13,108 nt of DNA from Ochromonadaceae sp. CCMP2298 (Eukaryota > Sar > Synurophyceae > Ochromonadales > Ochromonadaceae): NCBI GenBank assembly GCA_026770595.1, contig MU633967.1:5317-18424 (forward strand), read 5' to 3'. Every line of letters starts with the position of its first letter. The stretch's first letter is position 1. Positions 8,139 to 13,108 of this stretch are shown one piece after another. The position numbers and the translations under genes were made by a program. Below the pieces are notes generated by a model. It saw only the letters and a program-made list of their open reading frames with translations, was not told where the DNA came from and did not search any database.

Positions 8139-8404
8139 GCAGTCATAACGCTCTGGGCGATTGGTGCATATATGTATTTTTGTATATTGATAGTATCCTC
8201 CTGAGAGACAAGCGTGAAAGAAAGACAAAGCGTGTTCGTGTCTTCAATTTGTTGTCGAAAACTTAAGGTGTGACGTCATTCCATGCAAGAATGACATGCA
8301 GCAATTATTTACTGTTCTAGCAGGCTGGGAACCTAGTTCCTATGCCAGTGGGGAGGGTGGAGGGGGGAGGGGCCTCTTGAGGGAGTGGGGGCCTGGTGGG
8401 GCGT
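8139..8404. other. Gap between convergent genes (3' regions)
   Basis: The SRR1-like stop and the psbM-like stop face each other here. Two small stem-loops are visible: gtcattc (8275-8281) with gaatgac (8289-8295), and ggaac (8328-8332) with gttcc (8336-8340). They might mark 3' ends, but this is a guess. No clear AATAAA occurs downstream of the SRR1-like stop on the plus strand. On the minus strand AATAAA overlaps the psbM-like stop codon. Confidence 0.5.
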
Positions 8405-8991
8405 TTATTTGATGTTGCGCAGGCCCTGCTTGCGGGCTTCGCTCTGACTGTACAGCACGATCAGGAAGGTCACGGGCACGAAGGTGCCCAGTAGCACAGC
8501 CAGGTAGGCGGCGAAAGAGACCTCCAGGCCGGCCAGGGGCATGCTGGTGATGACCTGCGCGGAGGGGGGTGGAATGGGGGTGGGGATGGGAATAGAGGTC
8601 AGGGTTGGGCGGTTGGGTGGGAGCAACGGAGCAATCAGAGGCGGGCGCTACCGCGCGTGCAAGACGATAAATATCTGCGCACAAGATGCGTATGCATATC
8701 TGTGTCGGTGGGGCGTACATCGGTGGAGGCGAATGCGGGCAGGGCGATCAGGGCGGGGGCCATGGCAGCGAGGGACTTGGGCATCTCCATCTTCATGGAT
8801 AGTGCTCCGGCCTTCAGCATGGTGCGGGCGGCACCTGTGAGGAGGTATAAAATAGGACAATATTTGTGAGATGGCCGCGAGAGCAAGGCTAACGGCAGTT
8901 TTGTGGTGGAGCAGCACTCACCGCTCTGCAGGAAGGCCGAGGCGCACGAGGCGATGGCGAGCACGAGGAGGGCGATGAAGGATCTGGACAT
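8405..8991 (-). CDS. psbM: Plastid-targeted photosystem II subunit, PsbM-like, nuclear-encoded
   Basis: Three exons, 8991-8922, 8834-8719 and 8554-8405, have GTGAGT and GTACGC donors and CACAG and GCGCAG acceptors and join in frame to give 111 residues. Residues 1-19 (MSRSFIALLVLAIASCASA) form an ER signal peptide with Phe next, the red-complex-plastid junction. Residues about 21-45 are a short Met/Lys-containing transit-like stretch. Residues about 44-58 (LAAMAPALIALPAFA) form a hydrophobic stretch ending in AFA, like a thylakoid signal. The mature end has one membrane helix with EVSFAAYLAVLLG and VPVTFLIVLYSQSE. This matches the PsbM pattern EV..(A)..A....VP..FL...Y.Q of the PSII dimer-interface subunit. 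Another single-helix PSII protein remains possible. The gene is divergent from the PPR gene. Confidence 0.75.
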
Positions 8992-9568
8992 TTTGAAAGA
9001 GCTGATTGGACGTGGAAGTGCTTGTGTCGAATGCCGGGATGGGCTGGAAAGATTGCCGCGGCGAGACGGATGCAATGGTGCTTGCACCTTGGCTCCAAAG
9101 TCGCTTCTGTTGAACGAGATCTATCTTGCCAAAAGTATGGGTGAAAATGCACTGCCAAAAGCGCCTAAATGAGTGAAATATTGTGACAAATTTAAGAGTC
9201 CCATGCCAATAGGGGGACCTTTTTACCCTTTTTGTTTTCGTTCCTTTCCATCTTTTAGCCCCTAAATAACAAGGGTAAAAATGACCCTTGTTATTTAGGG
9301 GCTAAAAGATGGAAAGGAACGAAAACAAAAAGGGTAAAAAGGTCCCCCTATTGGCATGGGACTCTGTTTGCAATGACTCAGAGCAGCGATGCTGACTCTT
9401 GCTAGCAGGATGAGCAAAGCTGCAGCTTGCCTGCTGGGAAAGAGTGCAGCAGCTTCCGCACAGTTCAGCAACCGCGAGGTGTAACAAGCGCAGCGGAGTG
9501 ACGACGAAGCTATCGCGCTTTCTGAAGCGACGGCTGGATGTTCGCTCCGGCGTAGTGAAAAGGCCAGC
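8992..9568. promoter_or_regulatory. Divergent intergenic region between psbM-like and PPR genes
   Basis: This 577-nt stretch must contain the 5' ends of two plastid-directed genes. It contains the 82-bp-arm palindrome at 9195-9365. About 200 nt remain on each side. No TATA box or other element could be assigned with confidence. Confidence 0.6.
9195..9365. repeat. Perfect 82-bp inverted repeat with 7-nt spacer
   Basis: Bases 9195-9276 are the exact reverse complement of 9284-9365, and the spacer is aaaaatg (9277-9283). Pairing stops abruptly outside the arms. Arms are more AT-rich than nearby exons and have no reading frame. Each arm also contains an internal complementary pair (ttttaccctt at 9221-9230, aagggtaaaa at 9271-9280). 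I see no flanking direct repeat. It could be a MITE-like fold-back element, a hairpin RNA precursor, or a product of replication template switching. Confidence 0.95.
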
Positions 9569-12562
9569 ATGAGAGTCACGAATAGCGCTAGTGCTGGTGT
9601 GTGGGCCCGGCTGTGGCTGGCGGTGCTCTGCTTCTGCGCCCGCATGGTCTGCAGCTTCCGGCCGGCGTACAGCCCGCCCGCCGCAACCCTGGGCATGGCA
9701 CACCCAACCATGACTGCCATCTTCGCAGACATCTCCACAATGGGTGCTGTTTCGGAGCTGGCGCCGGGCGGGGGGCCGGGGCGGCGGCGGGAGGGCGGCT
9801 CGTTCGGCGACGAGAAGGTCATCCGGGCGGCCATCGCAGCAGGCGACTTCAGAACTGCAGCGGCCCTGCTGCACGCTCTGGAGTCCACCCTGCTGGAGAC
9901 CGGCCGCGACGCGGTGTACGTGGTGGCGGAGACCTGCCGGCGCACCCGCAACTACGCCGCCATCCTGCCGCTGCTGCGCGCCATCCCCGCGCAGGCTCTG
10001 CGCAGCTCCGAGGACGACGTCATGCCCCTGCTGGCCGAGTGCGCCAAGTCCAACAACATGCGCCACGCCCAACCCGTCGTGGCCTACCTGGACTCCCAGG
10101 GCGTGCTGCTCTCCGCCAGGGCCTTCTCCGCCATGGCCAAGGGCTTCGGCAGGCAGGGGAACGACCTTATGGTGGACCGACTGCTGCAGTGGTGCGAGGT
10201 CCGGCAGGTGGTGGCGGACCAGGTGCTGCTCAACTCCCTCATGGACGCCTACATACGCTGCGAGCGGGCCGACAAGGCGCTGCAGCTCTTCAACCTCGTG
10301 GCAGAGGCGCTGCCAGAGAACAAGGACGCTGTCGGGGATGAGGCGGGGACAGTGGGGGCAGTGGGGACAGGGGCGGGCGCGCGGACCGGGAGCTGGGCAG
10401 GCCGGGTGCTGGGCGCGCGCGAGGAGCGCAAGGCGGTGCCGCACACGGCCTTCCTGCTCAGCAGCGGCGTGCGCCCCAACGTCCGCACGTGCAACATAAT
10501 GCTCAAGGGGCTGCGCGGGCGGGACGCCGCCAGCTTCGACCAGTGCGTGCAGCTGCACCAGGACATGCTCTCGTGGGGACTGACCCCCGACAGCGTCACC
10601 ACCAACACCCTGGTAGACGCGGCCGTCACCGCCAACGCGCCGGGCCAGGCTCTGCGCTGGCTGAGCGGGGGGCCGCCCGGCTCTCCAGCCTCCTTCGGCC
10701 TGCCGGGTGTGGAGGCGTACACCTCCGTCATCGCGGGATTCGCCGCGCGCGCCAACGTGACCGGCGCCTTCGACGTGCTGGACCTCATGCGGCGGCGCAA
10801 CGTGGCGCCCAACGGCTACACGCTCACCTCGCTCATGACCGCCTGCGTGGCGGGGGGCAAGATGCGGCGGGCCAGGGAGCTGCTGCGCGAGGGCCGCCTC
10901 TTTCCCGGCGTGGCCCTGAGCGGCCCCGAGCAGGCCAACCTGCACGGCGCGTACGTGATGGGGCTCTGCAGGCTGCACAACGACCTGCGCGAGGAGGAGC
11001 AGCAGCTCGAGCAGCAGCTGGAGGGGGCGAAGACGTTCGGTGTGCGGAAGGTGAGGGGCAATAACCTGGAGAGCCGGCTGGAGGAGGAGTACTGGGCGGT
11101 GGGGCGTAGGCGGGGCGAGTACCTGCGAGACGCGCAGTTGGCGCTGCTGGACATGGATCGCCGAGACCTGCGCCCGGACGCTGCCACGCTCAACGCGTTC
11201 ATGCAGGCGCTCTGCAAGCAGGCGCAGCCCAGGGTGCGCGGGGCGCTGCAGCTGCTGCAGGCCATGGTGCAGATGCAGATCGCCCCGGACGACTACACCT
11301 ACAGCATCCTCTTCACGGCCCTGGGCCGCTCCGGGCTGGTGATGCAGGCGCTGCAGCTGTACCAGGCCGCCGCCGCGGACAGAGACATGGACACCGCGGC
11401 TGTCAACTCCCTCCTGCGCGCCTTCGTGTCCGGCCCAGAGCCCTCTCTGGCGGTGGGTCTGTTCTACGAGCTGACGGCGCGCAACGAGAGCCTCCGCGAG
11501 GCCGAGGTGTTCGTGCCCGATAAAGTCACCTTCACCATACTGTTCCTAGCAGTGGCCAAGAGCCTAGGTCCCCAGCAGATCCGGCAACCGGGCAGGGCCC
11601 AGGACGCGTGGAATGTGGGTAATTCCCTAGGGGCCCCAGGGGCCCCGGGGGACGCGGACCAGGACAGTCCCTACCTCATGCCCCCTGCACAGCGGTCCCC
11701 TCTGTCTGCTCTCTACCGGCAGCTGCAGATAGTCAACATCGTGGTGGAGAAAGAGGAGGGGGGGGCGGGTGTAGCGTTGACCAGTGTAGACGCTGTGGCT
11801 GGTGCGCTGTTCGGCGAGGCAGCCAAGCCCCCCCAGACGGGTGAGGCAGAGAGCGCAGCCTACATCTACGACGCATCCGAGGGGCGCCTGTATGAACGAG
11901 CAGAGGGGGGGGCGACTGACCTCGACTCCACTGGGGGGGCGGGGAAGGGGGGAATAGGGGACCTTGACGAGCTGGAGCAGCTCATCGCGGGCGTGTCCGA
12001 TGACGAATTGTCCTTCGACGACGCTGTCGAGGCCCCCCGTACCTCCTACGGCTCCACATCGTCCCGGACTGCCGCCGTCTCCGCGTCCGTGTCCGCCTCC
12101 GCCGGGTGGTACCCCCCCCGCCCCCTCGTCGCGCCGGACGTCTCCCTCTCCGCGCAGAGCTTCCAGCGCGCCCAGGACGTGACGCGCCTGCCCGAGCCCG
12201 CCCTGCGCGACCTGTACAAGAGCATGCGCGGCTACGGCGTGCAGGCGGACGCCACCATGGCCAAGGCGCTGAACCAGCTGTTCGACCTGCCCGCGCCCTC
12301 GCTCTTCTCCGCGCGCGGGCGGGGCTTCGCCGCGAGCAAGGAGCTCGCCCGGGCCGTGTTCGAGGACCTGGTGATAAACTCAGACGCGCACCCCAGGCAG
12401 CTGCCGGCCCTGCTCAGGGCGTGCGCGTACAGCCGCAGGAAATCGGAGGAGTTCCTGAACGACGAGGCGCTGAAGCGCCTGCGCTCCTCTGCCGCCACCT
12501 ACCGCGTGTTCAAGAAGTACGGGTGGAACAAGATGGAGTCGGGCTGGTCCCCTTTTTTCTAG
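9569..12562 (+). CDS. Pentatricopeptide repeat (PPR) protein, probably plastid-targeted
   Basis: An uninterrupted 997-codon gene. The N-terminus has a hydrophobic segment (VWARLWLAVLCFCARMVCS, 11-29) followed directly by Phe30-Arg-Pro, fitting a signal peptide plus transit peptide for a complex plastid. P-type PPR helical pairs are visible at about 181-240 (VLLNSLMDAYIRCERADKAL), 304-367 (TCNIMLKGL; PDSVTTNTLVDAAV), 379-441 (AYTSVIAGFAARANVTGAF; NGYTLTSLMTACVAGGKMRR) and 537-667 (TLNAFMQALCK; DDYTYSILFTALGRSGLVMQA; DKVTFTILFLAVAK). A Gly/Ala insert at about 255-285 and an Arg/Glu/Gln segment at about 473-520 interrupt the array. Residues about 674-847 are acidic/Gly low complexity. The last 150 residues are ordered-looking with no family I recognise. 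PPR proteins bind organellar RNA one base per repeat; the target here is unknown. No SMR or DYW domain is seen. Confidence 0.92.
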   Translation: MRVTNSASAGVWARLWLAVLCFCARMVCSFRPAYSPPAATLGMAHPTMTAIFADISTMGAVSELAPGGGPGRRREGGSFGDEKVIRAAIAAGDFRTAAALLHALESTLLETGRDAVYVVAETCRRTRNYAAILPLLRAIPAQALRSSEDDVMPLLAECAKSNNMRHAQPVVAYLDSQGVLLSARAFSAMAKGFGRQGNDLMVDRLLQWCEVRQVVADQVLLNSLMDAYIRCERADKALQLFNLVAEALPENKDAVGDEAGTVGAVGTGAGARTGSWAGRVLGAREERKAVPHTAFLLSSGVRPNVRTCNIMLKGLRGRDAASFDQCVQLHQDMLSWGLTPDSVTTNTLVDAAVTANAPGQALRWLSGGPPGSPASFGLPGVEAYTSVIAGFAARANVTGAFDVLDLMRRRNVAPNGYTLTSLMTACVAGGKMRRARELLREGRLFPGVALSGPEQANLHGAYVMGLCRLHNDLREEEQQLEQQLEGAKTFGVRKVRGNNLESRLEEEYWAVGRRRGEYLRDAQLALLDMDRRDLRPDAATLNAFMQALCKQAQPRVRGALQLLQAMVQMQIAPDDYTYSILFTALGRSGLVMQALQLYQAAAADRDMDTAAVNSLLRAFVSGPEPSLAVGLFYELTARNESLREAEVFVPDKVTFTILFLAVAKSLGPQQIRQPGRAQDAWNVGNSLGAPGAPGDADQDSPYLMPPAQRSPLSALYRQLQIVNIVVEKEEGGAGVALTSVDAVAGALFGEAAKPPQTGEAESAAYIYDASEGRLYERAEGGATDLDSTGGAGKGGIGDLDELEQLIAGVSDDELSFDDAVEAPRTSYGSTSSRTAAVSASVSASAGWYPPRPLVAPDVSLSAQSFQRAQDVTRLPEPALRDLYKSMRGYGVQADATMAKALNQLFDLPAPSLFSARGRGFAASKELARAVFEDLVINSDAHPRQLPALLRACAYSRRKSEEFLNDEALKRLRSSAATYRVFKKYGWNKMESGWSPFF

Positions 12563-13108
12563 ACGGCCGTTTCGTACAGCTCGATGTGCATTTGTATTGT
12601 AACTCTAAATAGACCCAGAGGTTATTAAGGGCGTTTTATCGCATATCGCCATATTTGTAGAGTAAGTGTTATAATTTAACGCGGAGGTTTGATTTTTGAA
12701 CGAGGCTGCAATGCACTCATTACGGCCCGAGTGGTGGCATTTGGTCGGGCAGGTTGTCGCAGATCGCGCAGGCTCAGCCCACAGCACCTCGCTTTTGGGT
12801 CTCGATCCGGACCCTTGCAAACCCCGACTTCTTCAGCCATTTTCTTACATTTAATTCGCCTGCCGTGCTGAAGAACTGGATACACAATGCGACTGGCGTC
12901 GCGTGCCCAACACTGCCTTCGGTAGACCCCCGTCCCACAGTGCCACCCCCCATGCCAGCGCCACACACTGCACGCCATATGCCCAGCTATTTCCTCCCCA
13001 CCTACCCCACCCCCCCCCCGTCCCCCCTGTGCCGCCACCCCGCGTTGACAATCCCGCCCCCCCGATATGCTCCCGCATTCCCAGGTCTTAGCTCCCCCCG
13101 AGCCCCCC
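12563..13108. other. Right-hand intergenic region, no supported gene
   Basis: The first ~150 nt after the PPR stop is AT-rich, as expected for a 3' UTR. From about 12690 the DNA becomes GC-rich and, after 12930, very C-rich on the plus strand. A plus-strand frame stays open from about 12679 to the window end but has no early ATG and no similarity I recognise. Short minus-strand frames were also not recognised. It may be the flank or an exon of a neighbouring gene. Confidence 0.5.

Noticed and set aside
8271-8278. TGACGTCA (CRE-type bZIP palindrome)
   Set aside because: It lies between convergent 3' ends and not upstream of a gene, and an 8-mer can occur by chance.
9302-10978. Long minus-strand reading frame (about 558 codons) antisense to the PPR gene
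   Set aside because: It is a shadow frame of GC-rich coding sequence. The plus-strand product has PPR repeats and a leader, while the antisense product has biased His/Gly/Gln composition and includes the palindrome.

Overview
The window is nuclear DNA of a eukaryote that is very probably a photosynthetic alga with a red-lineage complex plastid, such as an ochrophyte or haptophyte; I cannot name the group from this window. Three observations support this. Genes are GC-rich and split by GT-AG introns. The precursor of a photosystem II subunit begins with an ER-type signal peptide ending in an ASA/F junction, the hallmark of secondary red plastid import. The PPR protein also begins with a signal peptide followed by Phe.

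Layout: (1) 1-6180, minus strand: the N-terminal two thirds of the spliceosomal intron-binding helicase Aquarius (AQR/IBP160). Five exons are visible and the gene runs off the left edge. (2) 6181-6904: a divergent, partly AT-rich intergenic/promoter region. (3) 6905-8138, plus: a two-exon SRR1-domain protein. (4) 8139-8404: a short gap between convergent genes. (5) 8405-8991, minus: a three-exon gene for a small thylakoid protein that looks like nuclear-encoded PsbM. (6) 8992-9568: a divergent intergenic region holding a perfect 82-bp inverted repeat. (7) 9569-12562, plus: a single-exon, 997-residue PPR protein with a plastid-type leader. (8) 12563-13108: no gene I can support.

Functionally, AQR acts in nuclear pre-mRNA splicing. 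SRR1-family proteins are linked to the circadian clock and light signalling in plants. PsbM and the PPR protein both point to the plastid and share one upstream region. There is no operon logic here; any co-regulation is inference from the shared intergenic regions.

The most unusual signal is a 75-bp sequence present twice, letter for letter, in two different AQR introns and in the same orientation. The sequences immediately outside the two copies are unrelated to each other, yet in each copy the left and right flanks are reverse complements in the same register. Removing the 75 bp leaves a perfect 16-bp palindrome at one site and a near-palindrome at the other. This suggests either an element that inserts into the centre of palindromes/hairpins or a structured intronic RNA with a covarying terminal stem. 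Two other large fold-backs (2535-2622 and 9195-9365) show that palindromes are a recurring feature of this DNA.
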